This document shows, piece after piece, positions 34,492 to 42,992 of a stretch of 52,926 bases of DNA. This stretch comes from Nostoc sp. LEGE 12450 (GTDB taxonomy: Bacteria; Cyanobacteriota; Cyanobacteriia; Cyanobacteriales; Nostocaceae), in NCBI RefSeq assembly GCF_015206895.1, contig NZ_JADEXU010000043.1, positions 1-52,926 on the forward strand, read 5' to 3'. Below the pieces are notes generated by a model, which had not been told where the DNA came from, searched no databases, and saw only the letters and a list, made by a program, of their open reading frames with translations. The position numbers and the translations under genes are program-made. Position 1 is the first letter of the stretch. Each line of letters starts with the position of its first letter.

Positions 34492-35781
34492 ATGCAAATT
34501 CTGATTTATTCATACAACTATCATCCAGAACCAATTGGTATTGCACCTTTGATGACTGAACTAGCAGAAGGGCTGGTGAAGCGAGGGCATCAAGTGCGGG
34601 TAATTACAGGTATGCCTAACTATCCTCAGCGCCAGATTTACGACGGGTATCGGGGTAAGTTATATGTTACTGAACAGAAAAACGGTGTCAAAATTCAGCG
34701 TAGTTATCTGCGGATTAAATCTAAACCCAACCTCGTAGACCGACTACTGCTAGAGTTGAGCTTTGTTTTTACAAGTTTGCCACAAGCCCTCAAGGGCGAG
34801 CGACCTGATGTAATTCTCTTAACAGTACCACCGCTACTAGTTTGTTTACCTGCAACTTTGATAGGTTGGCTATACAACTGCCCGGTAGTACTGAATGTGC
34901 AAGATATCCTTCCAGAAGCTGGTGTGCGTGTTGGTCTAATTAAGAATAAGTTGATGATTAAAGCTCTGGAAGCTTTAGAAAAATTTGCTTACCGAACTGC
35001 ACATACCATTAGCGTCATTGCCGATGGCTTTGTAGAGAATCTAATAAATAAAGGTGTACCTGCTAATAAAATTGCCTGCATTCCCAATTGGGTGAATCTA
35101 AATTTTATCCGCCCTTTACCAAAGGAAAATAACTCTTGGAGAGCTACCCATCAACTTGATGGTAAATTTGTAGTGCTTTATTCAGGTAATATTGCTCTCA
35201 CGCAAGGTTTGGAAACAGTAATAGAAGCAGCAGCCCGTTTACGTCATCTAAAAGAAATTATCTTTGTCGTAGCAGGCGAATCTCAAGCCCTCGAAAGATT
35301 GCAAAAACATTGTCTTGCTTGTGGTGCAGATAACGTTTTACTTTTACCATTGGAAGTGCGAGAAAAACTACCACAAATGTTAGCAGCCGCAGATGTGGGG
35401 TTGATTGTACAAAAGTGCAATGTGATTTCCTTCAATATGCCTTCTAAAATACCACTGTTGTTAGCCAGTGGTCGCCCAATTGTCGGTTCGGTTCCCGCCG
35501 CCGGCACTGCTGCCAAAGCTATCAGACAAAGTGGTGGTGGTGTTATCGTTGAGCCTGAGTCAGCAGATGCTTTGGCTGCGGCGGTGCTAGATTTATATCA
35601 TCAGCCGGAATTAGCAGCGCAATTAGGACGCAAGGGAAGAAAGTTTGCGGTAGAAAACTATTCCTTTGAGCAAGCGCTAGACCGATATGAAGAGTTATTT
35701 GCTGATGCGATCGCCAAAAGAGCAACAAATTTGGATATCTTACCAGAAATAAGTTCTAAAGAATCACTTGTTGATATTTGA
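34492..35781 (+). CDS. GT4-family glycosyltransferase of the scytonemin cluster (WcaI-like)
   Basis: 429 residues of GT-B fold resembling WcaI/WbuB-type transferases: YNYHPEPIGIAPLMTELAEG at the N-terminus, GMPNYPQRQIYDGYRG, PVVLNVQDILPEAGVRVG in the middle, then LYSGNIALTQGLETVIEAA and a donor site CNVISFNMPSKIPLLLASGR. A glycosyltransferase occupies the same place in the Nostoc punctiforme scytonemin cluster. It is not needed for the aglycone, so it may glycosylate the pigment or contribute exopolysaccharide in which scytonemin is deposited. Start ATG 34492. tyrA begins 18 bp after its stop, so the two are coupled. Confidence 0.9.
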   Translation: MQILIYSYNYHPEPIGIAPLMTELAEGLVKRGHQVRVITGMPNYPQRQIYDGYRGKLYVTEQKNGVKIQRSYLRIKSKPNLVDRLLLELSFVFTSLPQALKGERPDVILLTVPPLLVCLPATLIGWLYNCPVVLNVQDILPEAGVRVGLIKNKLMIKALEALEKFAYRTAHTISVIADGFVENLINKGVPANKIACIPNWVNLNFIRPLPKENNSWRATHQLDGKFVVLYSGNIALTQGLETVIEAAARLRHLKEIIFVVAGESQALERLQKHCLACGADNVLLLPLEVREKLPQMLAAADVGLIVQKCNVISFNMPSKIPLLLASGRPIVGSVPAAGTAAKAIRQSGGGVIVEPESADALAAAVLDLYHQPELAAQLGRKGRKFAVENYSFEQALDRYEELFADAIAKRATNLDILPEISSKESLVDI

Positions 35782-35799
35782 AAATTGGGGACGGGAAAA

Positions 35800-36879
35800 A
35801 TGCCTCTGAAATCCTCTTATTCAGATCAGCTTAAAAAAACTGACCAGAGCTTGATCGCCTTACTTAGCGATCGCATATCATTATTAGCATCAGAACAGCC
35901 TTCTTTAGATGAACAACTGGCTGATATCGCTCCCCTACTCGCTCAAGCTGGTATTCCTGAGTCTGTTTGGGCGGATGTAGTCAAGAGTTGTCATGCCAGT
36001 CTTACCCCTAAATCTGCCACAAATCATGTCAGTCCTCGACAAGTTACCATCATCGGTGGACGCGGCAGGATGGGAAGATTATTTCAAGAGCAGCTTTCGC
36101 TAGTAGGTCACAATGTTAGTGTTCTTGAACATGAAGATTGGGAATATGCAGAGCAACTGTTAAGTCAAGCAGAATTAGTATTAGTAAGCGTTCCTATTGA
36201 ACATACGGTTGATGTTATCAAGCGGGCAGCAAAATATCTTGCCCCAAATACAGCTTTGTGTGACATCACAAGTATTAAAATACAGCCAACTCAAGCAATG
36301 CTCGAACACCATTGTGGCCCCGTTATGGGTTTACATCCCATGTTTGGGCCAAATATCAAATCGTTTTTGGGACAAAAAGTGGTAGTGTGTCCAGGTCGAA
36401 ACAATGATTCATTTCAATGGTTATTAGATTTTCTAGAACGTAAAGGTGGTGAGTTAATTGTTTGCACGCCTGAAGAACACGATCGGATGATGGTGATTAT
36501 TCAAGCAACGCAGCATTTTTGCAGATTTAGTCTGGGGGTTTTCTTAGCACAAGCAAGGGTGGAGATAGAGCAGAGTTTAACAATGTCAACTCCTAATTAT
36601 CGTCAAGAAATTGATATTGTGAAACGTTTGTTTGCTCAAAATCCTAATTTATGTGTTGATATTATGCTAGCTACTGAAGAAAGGTGTAATGCAATTAGCT
36701 TTTTAGCTAATACTTACAGCCGATTGGCGAGACTGGTGGCTAGGAAGGATAGAGAGGCATTAATTAAAGAGTTTGAAAATACTCAAAGTTTTTTTGAAGA
36801 GAAAATTAACAGTTTTCTCCAGCCTTTAAATACAACGGCTCTCAAAAGAGATTTTAAGCCACAGAATATTGGCATTTGA
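35800..36879 (+). CDS. tyrA: TyrA, prephenate dehydrogenase (T-protein type)
   Basis: 359 residues from ATG 35800; an upstream TTG at 35785 is in frame, but GGGGACGGG sits well for the ATG. The NAD-binding motif is TIIGGRGRMGRLF (~residues 83-95), followed by SVPIEHT, CDITSIK, MGLHPMFGP and ATQHFCRFSLGVFLA. The arrangement matches the proteobacterial bifunctional T-protein (chorismate mutase-prephenate dehydrogenase) more than the short arogenate dehydrogenase common in cyanobacteria. The N-terminal ~70 residues sit where the mutase domain would be, but the conserved catalytic Arg/Lys pattern is mostly lost, so mutase activity is doubtful. It supplies p-hydroxyphenylpyruvate, a direct ScyA substrate. 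It forms a run with the glycosyltransferase upstream. Confidence 0.92.
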   Translation: MPLKSSYSDQLKKTDQSLIALLSDRISLLASEQPSLDEQLADIAPLLAQAGIPESVWADVVKSCHASLTPKSATNHVSPRQVTIIGGRGRMGRLFQEQLSLVGHNVSVLEHEDWEYAEQLLSQAELVLVSVPIEHTVDVIKRAAKYLAPNTALCDITSIKIQPTQAMLEHHCGPVMGLHPMFGPNIKSFLGQKVVVCPGRNNDSFQWLLDFLERKGGELIVCTPEEHDRMMVIIQATQHFCRFSLGVFLAQARVEIEQSLTMSTPNYRQEIDIVKRLFAQNPNLCVDIMLATEERCNAISFLANTYSRLARLVARKDREALIKEFENTQSFFEEKINSFLQPLNTTALKRDFKPQNIGI

Positions 36880-36899
36880 ATAACAATTTTTTATGATGA

Positions 36900-36990
36900 A
36901 CGAACCGCATAGATGCGGAGCGGCTTCCCGCAGGGTAGGGCACATTCGCGTAGCGTCTCGTAGAGAAGAACGCGAAGGAAGAAAGAGAGG
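36900..36990. repeat. Dispersed GC-rich spacer repeat before dsbA
   Basis: The spacer contains GCGGAGCGGCTTCCCGCAGG and GCGTAGCGTCTCGTAGAGAA units, interspersed repeats familiar from Nostoc genomes. No gene or clear terminator is seen. It resembles the spacer repeat at 20706-20867. Confidence 0.4.
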
Positions 36991-37040
36991 CAATAAAGTT
37001 TAGTGCAGCCTCATCAAGAAATGGATGAATAAAGAAAACT

Positions 37041-37685
37041 ATGCTAATAGATATCTTTCATGATACCGTTTGCCCTTGGTGCAGAATTGGGAAAAAACAT
37101 CTGTTTGATGCACTGGCACAATGGCAAGAACAAGAAGTACATATCCGATGGCATCCCTTTCTTCTGGATAATACTGTTCCTGCTGACGGGTACGAATTTC
37201 GTAGCTTTATGCAAAATAGAAAAGGCATTAAAGCGTCAGAAATGCAACAGATGTTTGATTATACGCAACGCGCAGGTGAGGCGGCTGGGGTAAAGTTAGA
37301 TTTTAACAAAATCCGTTTGGCTGTCAATACTAGGCTTTCTCATCAACTGATTGCACTAGCACCGACAAAAGTAAAAAATGATGTCGTAGAAGCTATTTAT
37401 AAAGCTTACTTTGAAGACGGTTTGAACATCGGAGATATTAACGTTATTGTTGCCATTGGTACAGCATACCAGATGGATGCTACCGAATTAAAGTTGCAAT
37501 TAAACGATCGCGATGTCGTTGATACAGTTGTTGCTGAATCGGCATTTGCTCGCTTAAATGGCATCAACAGCGTGCCGTTTTTCATCATGAATAATCAAGT
37601 CAAGGTAAATGGTTCTCACTCGGTTGAGGCTTTCCTTGAAGCTTTGAATAGTGCTGCAATTTTAGATATACCTGCAAAAATATGA
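37041..37685 (+). CDS. dsbA: DsbA/FrnE-like thiol-disulfide oxidoreductase
   Basis: 214 residues with the active site Cys11-Pro-Trp-Cys14 at the N-terminus (FHDTVCPWCRIGKKH), then RWHPFLLDNTVPADG and the cis-Pro loop NSVPFFIMNN with GSHSVEAFLEAL. This fits the FrnE-like DsbA family. There is no signal peptide, so it appears cytoplasmic despite the name. A gene of this family is conserved in scytonemin clusters at this position. Its role is unproven; it could maintain thiols in a biosynthetic enzyme or act as a glutathione-type isomerase. Its stop codon overlaps the aroB start (ATGA), a sign of translational coupling. Confidence 0.9.
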   Translation: MLIDIFHDTVCPWCRIGKKHLFDALAQWQEQEVHIRWHPFLLDNTVPADGYEFRSFMQNRKGIKASEMQQMFDYTQRAGEAAGVKLDFNKIRLAVNTRLSHQLIALAPTKVKNDVVEAIYKAYFEDGLNIGDINVIVAIGTAYQMDATELKLQLNDRDVVDTVVAESAFARLNGINSVPFFIMNNQVKVNGSHSVEAFLEALNSAAILDIPAKI

Positions 37686-38866
37686 TAGTTGACATCAAGC
37701 AAAAAAGTAAATTAATCCATCAACGTGTTTCGGTTACTTTTAACTATGAGGTTTATTTCACCGAAAATTTATTTGAGTTGAAAAACCCGACGCTAGCGCA
37801 AGTGGTTACGGCAGATGAGGAGGCAAAGCCGAAGAAAATAGTTGCGGTGATAGATGCAGGAATATTACAGTATCAACCTGAATTGGTGAAGCAATTAGTC
37901 GCGTATACCAAGTTTTATGCAGAGGTACTAGCGATCGCAGCCGAACCCATGATAATTTCGGGAGGAGAAGCTGCCAAAAACGATCGCACTTTAGTAGAGC
38001 AAATCCAGCAACTCATTGAAACAGCCGGATTATGTCGCCATTCTTATGTGTTAGCGATCGGCGGCGGGGCGATATTGGATTTGGTAGGATACGCTGCTGC
38101 AACTGCTCACCGGGGAATTCGCCTGATTCGGGTTCCGACAACGGTGTTAGCACAAAATGATTCTGGGGTTGGGGTAAAAAACGGCATTAATGCCTTTGGT
38201 AAAAAGAACTTTCTCGGCACATTTGCGCCACCTTATGCAGTTATAAATGACTCTGCGTTCTTGACAACCCTAGACGATCGCGATTGGCGTTCTGGGATTG
38301 CAGAAGCCGTCAAAGTGGCGCTGATTAAAGATGCTAAGTTTTTTGATTTTATCCACTCTCACAGCAAAGCCCTGGGGCGGCGAGACATGGATGCTATGCA
38401 ACAGGTTATCTATCGTTGCGCCCAGTTGCACCTTGAACATATTGCCAATAGCGGCGATCCTTTTGAAATGGGTTCGTCTCGTCCCCTAGATTTTGGACAT
38501 TGGGCGGCTCATAAACTGGAGCATTTGACAAATTATCGCTTGCGTCATGGCGAAGCCGTTGCGATCGGTATTGCTTTGGATAGCACTTATTCTTATTTAG
38601 CAGGATTGCTTGATTGTTCAGAATGGCAACGAATATTAAATACTTTATCAGCGTTGGGTTTCACGCTGTATGTGCCAGAACTGGCTCATAAGTTATCACA
38701 ACTAGAACATCCTGATTGTTTGTTTCGAGGTTTAACCGAGTTCCGCGAACACTTGGGTGGAGAATTGACTTTAACGTTGCTAAAAAATATTGGAAAAGCA
38801 ATTGAAGTTCATGAGGTAAATTTGTTGTTGTATAGGCAAGCAATATCATTGTTGCAGGAATTTTAG
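37682..38866 (+). CDS. aroB: AroB-like 3-dehydroquinate synthase
   Basis: 394 residues of the dehydroquinate synthase family: GGEAAKNDRTL, LAIGGGAILDLVGYAAATAHRG near the NAD site (split here as LAIGGGAILDLVG and the following AATAHRG), RVPTTVLAQNDSGVGVKNGIN, SGIAEAVKVALIKD, and metal ligand His in HWAAHKLEHL and RHGEAVAIGIALD. The ATG overlaps the dsbA stop. It should feed 3-dehydroquinate into the shikimate pathway for tryptophan and tyrosine. Because the family also includes EboD and sugar-phosphate cyclases, a cluster-specific variant activity is possible. At 394 residues it is longer than a typical AroB (~360), mainly through an extended N-terminus. Confidence 0.88.
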   Translation: MIVDIKQKSKLIHQRVSVTFNYEVYFTENLFELKNPTLAQVVTADEEAKPKKIVAVIDAGILQYQPELVKQLVAYTKFYAEVLAIAAEPMIISGGEAAKNDRTLVEQIQQLIETAGLCRHSYVLAIGGGAILDLVGYAAATAHRGIRLIRVPTTVLAQNDSGVGVKNGINAFGKKNFLGTFAPPYAVINDSAFLTTLDDRDWRSGIAEAVKVALIKDAKFFDFIHSHSKALGRRDMDAMQQVIYRCAQLHLEHIANSGDPFEMGSSRPLDFGHWAAHKLEHLTNYRLRHGEAVAIGIALDSTYSYLAGLLDCSEWQRILNTLSALGFTLYVPELAHKLSQLEHPDCLFRGLTEFREHLGGELTLTLLKNIGKAIEVHEVNLLLYRQAISLLQEF

Positions 38867-39342
38867 GATTGTAGGACTAATATTTCTCTTTACTCTGTGC
38901 CTCTGTGGTTCAATAAATTATTTTTAAACCGCAGAGGCACAGAGAACGCTGAGAAATAACAAGATATTTTACAAGTTACATTAAAAGGCTAGATTGAATT
39001 TTAAAAGTTTAGATTTAATCCTAAAGTTCCAGATATATCTTACTTTTGAGAGAAGCGAATAAGCTCAAGTGAAGTTATCAAAAATCACAATAAATGATTA
39101 GTATAAAAAGCGAATAAATTGACACCCAATCTAAAAATTATTCAATGTATAATCTGCTTGATATCTAGTAGTCTTAAATAAGAAGCAAAAAGTTTTTAAT
39201 TACATTTTCCACCAATAATTTGCAGATTGAAATAGCTTGATTTAGATTGAAATTGAATTATCTAAATTCTTTATCTGCCTATAAATAACTACTAATAATC
39301 ATTAATAGCTTTTGACTAATCACTCTTGCAGAGAAATTACCC
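38867..39342. other. Intergenic region between aroB and trpE
   Basis: 475 bp without a gene. It begins with the strong hairpin at 38893-38944. The remainder is very AT-rich, with no recognisable leader peptide or repeated Trp codons that would indicate attenuation. It probably holds a promoter for trpE. Confidence 0.55.
38893..38944. repeat. 18-bp-stem hairpin after aroB
   Basis: CTCTGTGCCTCTGTGGTT (38893-38910) pairs with 38927-38944 with one G-U pair, around a 16-base AT-rich loop. The 'CTCTGTGCCTCTG' palindrome is a common cyanobacterial interspersed repeat. There is no T-run after it, so it is probably a processing or stabilising hairpin rather than an intrinsic terminator. Confidence 0.6.
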
Positions 39343-41547
39343 ATGATTTTTAATTCCCGTTCCTACAAAACCCTTGGCGGCGTAATTGTTTCTCGCTCCA
39401 TCACCGAAGTGAAGATGGACACTGCCCTCGAAGATATTCTGTTTCACTTAAATTCTCAGCGTGGCGGTTTGTTAAGAAGCAGCTACGAATATCCAGGGAG
39501 ATATAAAAGATGGGCAATCGGATTTGTCAATCCACCATTAGAATTGACTACACAGGAAAATGCTTTCAATTTGATAGCGCTGAATGAACGCGGTCTAGTA
39601 CTTTTACCTTTACTATTAGAGTGTTTATCCAACTCACTCCAACTTGAGAAAGTTACCCTAGATAATAACAATATTGTCGGCTTTATTAAATCTACCAAGA
39701 GATTATTCACTGAAGAAGAACGCAGTAAACAACCTTCGGCATTTACAGTTGTCCGCGAAATTTTACATACTTTCTCTAGCCAAGAAGATGAGCATTTAGG
39801 ATTGTATGGTGCGTTTGGTTATGACTTAGTTTTTCAGTTTGAACCAATAACACAACGTCTGGAACGTCCTAGAGATCAGCGTGATTTGGTGCTTTATTTG
39901 CCAGATGAATTGATAGTTGTTGATTACTATCAGCAACGTGCATTTCGTCTGCAATATGATTTTCAAACAGCGCACGGCAACACGATGAATCTTCCTCGAA
40001 CAGGTGAGTCTGTTGATTATCGCGGAAAACATCTTAGCCCTAATCAAACAGCTGACCATAAAGTTGGCGAGTATGCGAAAAAAGTTGAGTCTGCACTCGA
40101 TTATTTCCGCAGAGGCGATTTATTTGAAGTTGTTCCTAGCCAAAACTTTTTTGAAGGCTATGAAGATGAACCCAGTAAACTCTTTGAAACTTTAAAGGAT
40201 ATAAATCCTAGTCCTTATGGGTTTATTTTTAATTTAGGTGGAGAATATTTAATTGGCGCATCTCCAGAAATGTTTGTGCGAGTTGAAGGGAAGCGGGTAG
40301 AAACTTGTCCTATTAGTGGCACTATTAGCCGGGGACTTGATGCTCTTGATGATGCGGTGCAAATTCGTCATTTACTCAACTCGCATAAAGATGAAGCTGA
40401 GTTGACCATGTGTACTGATGTCGATCGCAATGACAAATCCCGAATCTGCGAACCTGGTTCAGTTCAAGTCATTGGTCGTCGCCAAATTGAATTATACAGC
40501 CACCTGATTCATACAGTCGATCATGTTGAAGGGATACTGCGATCGCAATTTGATGCCTTAGATGCCTTCTTGAGCCATACTTGGGCGGTTACAGTCACCG
40601 GCGCACCCAAAAAAGCTGCAATAGATTTTATTGAACAGCACGAACGTAGCGCCCGACGTTGGTATGGTGGCGCAGTGGGTTATTTAAATTTCAATGGGAA
40701 TTTAAATACTGGCTTAATTCTGCGGACAATTCGATTAAAAGACTGCATTGCTGAAGTGCGAGTCGGTGCTACTGTCCTTTATGACTCCATACCCCAAGCA
40801 GAAGAACAAGAAACAATCACCAAAGCGGCTGCTTTATTTGAAACGATTCGCCGTGTTAAGCAAAGCAGTCAGAAAATTGATGAATCGATTTCCATAAAAT
40901 CAACTAAAATCCTCCCAAGGGCGGCAACTGGCAAACGCATCTTACTAATAGATTATGAAGACTCTTTTGTTCATACATTAGCTAATTACATTCGTCAAAC
41001 TGGTGCAAGTGTCACCACATTACGTCATGGTTTCTCAGAATCGCTCTTCGATACAGAACGCCCTGACTTAGTTGTTTTATCTCCTGGCCCTGGTAGACCA
41101 AGTGATTTTCGGGTTCCCCAGACTGTTGGTGCGCTTCTTCATCGCAAAATTCCCATTTTTGGAGTTTGTCTAGGGCTACAAGGCATCGTTGAAGCTTTTG
41201 ATGGACAATTGGGAGTTCTCAACTATCCTCAACATGGGAAATCTTCACGGATTTTCGTTACTGATTCCGATTCCGTTACCTTTAAGAATTTACCAGAATC
41301 CTTTACCGTGGGTAGATATCACTCATTGTTTGCTCTACCGCAGTATTTACCGAAAGAACTGAAGGTGACAGCGATTTCTGATGACAACGTAATTATGGGT
41401 ATTGAACATCAGACACTTCCCATCGCCGCCGTTCAGTTTCATCCAGAATCAATCATGACTTTAGCTGGAGAAGTCGGTCTGGAAATCATTAAAAATGTGG
41501 TGCGTGCATATACACAGGTGGAAGAGTCATTAGTCATTGGTCATTAG
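39343..41547 (+). CDS. trpE: TrpE(G), fused anthranilate synthase
   Basis: 734 residues. Positions 1-~520 are anthranilate synthase component I (RRGDLFEVVPSQNF, SPSPYGFIFN-like NPSPYGFIFNLGGEYLIGAS, CPISGTISRG, DVDRNDKSRIC, HTVDHVEG). The rest is component II, a class I glutamine amidotransferase with LLIDYEDSFVHTLANYIRQ, catalytic Cys609 in FGVCLGLQG, and the His-Glu pair in QFHPESIM. Such TrpEG fusions are typical of scytonemin clusters and rhizobia. The enzyme makes anthranilate from chorismate, the committed step to the indole half of scytonemin. Start ATG 39343 without an obvious ribosome-binding site. Its last codons and stop lie in a heptanucleotide repeat (41526-41560). Confidence 0.94.
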   Translation: MIFNSRSYKTLGGVIVSRSITEVKMDTALEDILFHLNSQRGGLLRSSYEYPGRYKRWAIGFVNPPLELTTQENAFNLIALNERGLVLLPLLLECLSNSLQLEKVTLDNNNIVGFIKSTKRLFTEEERSKQPSAFTVVREILHTFSSQEDEHLGLYGAFGYDLVFQFEPITQRLERPRDQRDLVLYLPDELIVVDYYQQRAFRLQYDFQTAHGNTMNLPRTGESVDYRGKHLSPNQTADHKVGEYAKKVESALDYFRRGDLFEVVPSQNFFEGYEDEPSKLFETLKDINPSPYGFIFNLGGEYLIGASPEMFVRVEGKRVETCPISGTISRGLDALDDAVQIRHLLNSHKDEAELTMCTDVDRNDKSRICEPGSVQVIGRRQIELYSHLIHTVDHVEGILRSQFDALDAFLSHTWAVTVTGAPKKAAIDFIEQHERSARRWYGGAVGYLNFNGNLNTGLILRTIRLKDCIAEVRVGATVLYDSIPQAEEQETITKAAALFETIRRVKQSSQKIDESISIKSTKILPRAATGKRILLIDYEDSFVHTLANYIRQTGASVTTLRHGFSESLFDTERPDLVVLSPGPGRPSDFRVPQTVGALLHRKIPIFGVCLGLQGIVEAFDGQLGVLNYPQHGKSSRIFVTDSDSVTFKNLPESFTVGRYHSLFALPQYLPKELKVTAISDDNVIMGIEHQTLPIAAVQFHPESIMTLAGEVGLEIIKNVVRAYTQVEESLVIGH

Positions 41548-41560
41548 TCATTTGTCAAAA
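41526..41560. repeat. Heptanucleotide tandem repeat (STRR) overlapping the trpE stop
   Basis: Units GTCATTA, GTCATTG, GTCATTA, GTCATTT and a decayed GTCAAAA follow each other in exact 7-bp register. The trpE stop (TAG, 41545-41547) is inside the third unit, so the enzyme's C-terminal residues are encoded by the repeat. Seven-base short tandem repeats of this kind are typical of heterocystous cyanobacteria. Confidence 0.75.
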
Positions 41561-41584
41561 GTGCCTCGTTCCCATGCATTCCCA

Positions 41585-41661
41585 ATACTTGTAGAGACGG
41601 CGATTTATCGCGTCTCAAAAACCCAAAATTTTTGCCAGTAGCCCTTAACTAAACCGTATTA
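41585..41661. mobile_element. MITE-like element between trpE and trpC, nested in a palindromic repeat
   Basis: The element runs from ATACTTGTAGAGACGG to AACCGTATTA and is flanked by CATGCATTCCCA on both sides (41573-41584 and 41662-41673), a 12-bp apparent target duplication. Its ends (AATAC at left counting the flanking A, GTATT at right) match those of the scyD element. Inside is a GAGACG/CGTCTC hairpin. Removing it restores a longer palindrome, CTCGTTCCCA ... TGGGAACGAG, so it landed in a pre-existing repeat. A second 72-bp copy lies at 46506-46577. Confidence 0.75.
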
Positions 41662-41728
41662 CATGCATTCCCAGATTCCATCTGGGAACGAGAATAATTA
41701 ATTATTTTCCCATTCACTCAAGCATTTT

Positions 41729-42559
41729 ATGACTAACCAAGTTACCACTTCCCGCCATATTCTTGAAGAGATTGTGTTGCATAAAAGGCAAGAAGTTGCA
41801 CAGATGCAACAGGACTTTCCTTTAGCTTCTTTGCAGCAGCAGTTAATTACGGCTCCACCTGTCCGAAATTTCTTAGCTGCTTTACAACAAAATCCTAACC
41901 AACCTAGCCTAATTGCCGAGGTAAAAAAAGCATCACCTAGCCGTGGGATTATTCGGGCAGATTTTGACCCAGTAGCGATCGCTCAAGCTTATGAACGAGG
42001 TGGTGCAGCTTGTCTATCAGTCCTCACCGATCATAAGTTTTTTCAGGGCAGTTTTGACAATCTGCGTAATGTGCGATCGCACGTTGCATTACCCCTACTG
42101 TGCAAAGAATTCGTCATTGACCCCTATCAAATCTATCTAGCACGGACAGCAGGCGCAGATGCAGTTTTGTTGATTGCTGCTATTTTATCAGACCAAGAAC
42201 TGCAAAACTTTCTGCAAGTGATTCACGATTTGGGTATGAATGCACTGGTGGAAGTCCATACTTTGGCTGAACTGGACAGGGTGCTAAAACTTGACGACTT
42301 ACATTTAGTAGGAATCAACAATCGCAATCTAGAAGATTTTACGGTTGATTTAGGAATAACACAGCAACTTTTAGCACAGCGTCAGCAATATTTGCAAAGT
42401 TTGGATATCACTGTCGTCAGTGAATCTGGACTCCATACACCTGCTGATTTATCTCTTGTTGCTGAAGCTGGTGTCCGTGCGGTTTTAGTAGGAGAGTCTT
42501 TAGTTAAACAAAGCGATGTAGAACAAGCTGTGCGTAGTCTTTTGAGTGCTGAGAGCTGA
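41729..42559 (+). CDS. trpC: TrpC, indole-3-glycerol-phosphate synthase
   Basis: 276 residues, a TIM barrel with all family landmarks: [20 protein letters not shown] (catalytic Lys), [67 protein letters not shown] and [13 protein letters not shown]. It closes the indole ring from carboxyphenylaminodeoxyribulose phosphate in tryptophan synthesis. Start ATG 41729. It is probably the cluster's own copy, since scytonemin producers keep separate housekeeping trp genes. Its stop codon is 28 bp before a 315-bp tandem repeat array that separates it from trpA. Confidence 0.95.
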   Translation: MTNQVTTSRHILEEIVLHKRQEVAQMQQDFPLASLQQQLITAPPVRNFLAALQQNPNQPSLIAEVKKASPSRGIIRADFDPVAIAQAYERGGAACLSVLTDHKFFQGSFDNLRNVRSHVALPLLCKEFVIDPYQIYLARTAGADAVLLIAAILSDQELQNFLQVIHDLGMNALVEVHTLAELDRVLKLDDLHLVGINNRNLEDFTVDLGITQQLLAQRQQYLQSLDITVVSESGLHTPADLSLVAEAGVRAVLVGESLVKQSDVEQAVRSLLSAES

Positions 42560-42587
42560 GGTAAACCTAAAAAATGAAGCTCTGATA

Positions 42588-42911
42588 CTCATTAACGAAG
42601 CTAAAAGACTCGTTAACGGAGCTAAAAGACTCATTAACGGAGCTAAAAGACTCGTTAACGGAGCTAAAAGACTCGTTAATGGAGCTAAAAGACTCGTTAA
42701 CGGAGCTAAAAGACTCGTTAACGGAGCTAAAAGACTCGTTAATGGAGATAAAAGACTCATTAACGGAGATAAAAGGCTCATTAACGGAGATAAAAGGCTC
42801 ATTAACGGAGATAAAAGACTCATTAATGGAGATAAAAGACTCATTAACGGAGCTAAAAGACTCGTTAACGGAGCTAAAAGCCTCATTCACCAGTATCAAA
42901 GACTCATTAAC
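42588..42911. repeat. 21-bp tandem repeat array (15 units) between trpC and trpA
   Basis: Fifteen units of consensus CTCRTTAACGGAGMTAAAAGA stand in exact 21-bp register from 42588 to 42902, followed by a partial unit to 42911. Units vary mainly at R (A or G), the C of AACG (sometimes T), and M (C or A). The variants cluster: units 8-12 carry GAGATA and the others GAGCTA or GAAGCTA, which suggests block duplication. Unit 15 has decayed. Because 21 is a multiple of three and the unit lacks stops in several frames, it creates open reading frames on both strands (heptads such as GAKRLVN or TELKDSL). None has a convincing start or ribosome-binding site, so I treat it as a non-coding variable-number repeat. 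A-runs recur every 21 bp, two helical turns, so the DNA may be curved. Confidence 0.9.
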
Positions 42912-42992
42912 TAAAAATTTAGCGTGGGTATCGCTAATTGCTAAATTTTGATTCTTTCAGAACTATTAACTAATCATTAACTATTTTTCAGA

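Noticed and set aside
37682..38866. AroB-like gene as a gadusol/mycosporine sugar-phosphate cyclase
   Set aside because: No O-methyltransferase or ATP-grasp partner lies nearby, and position and neighbours match aroB of scytonemin clusters.
42500..42951. Open frames on both strands across the 21-bp repeats (heptad peptides such as TELKDSL, GAKRLVN, LLSPLMS)
   Set aside because: A stop-free 21-bp repeat opens frames automatically. None has a ribosome-binding site or a start outside the array, and two overlap the trpC end.
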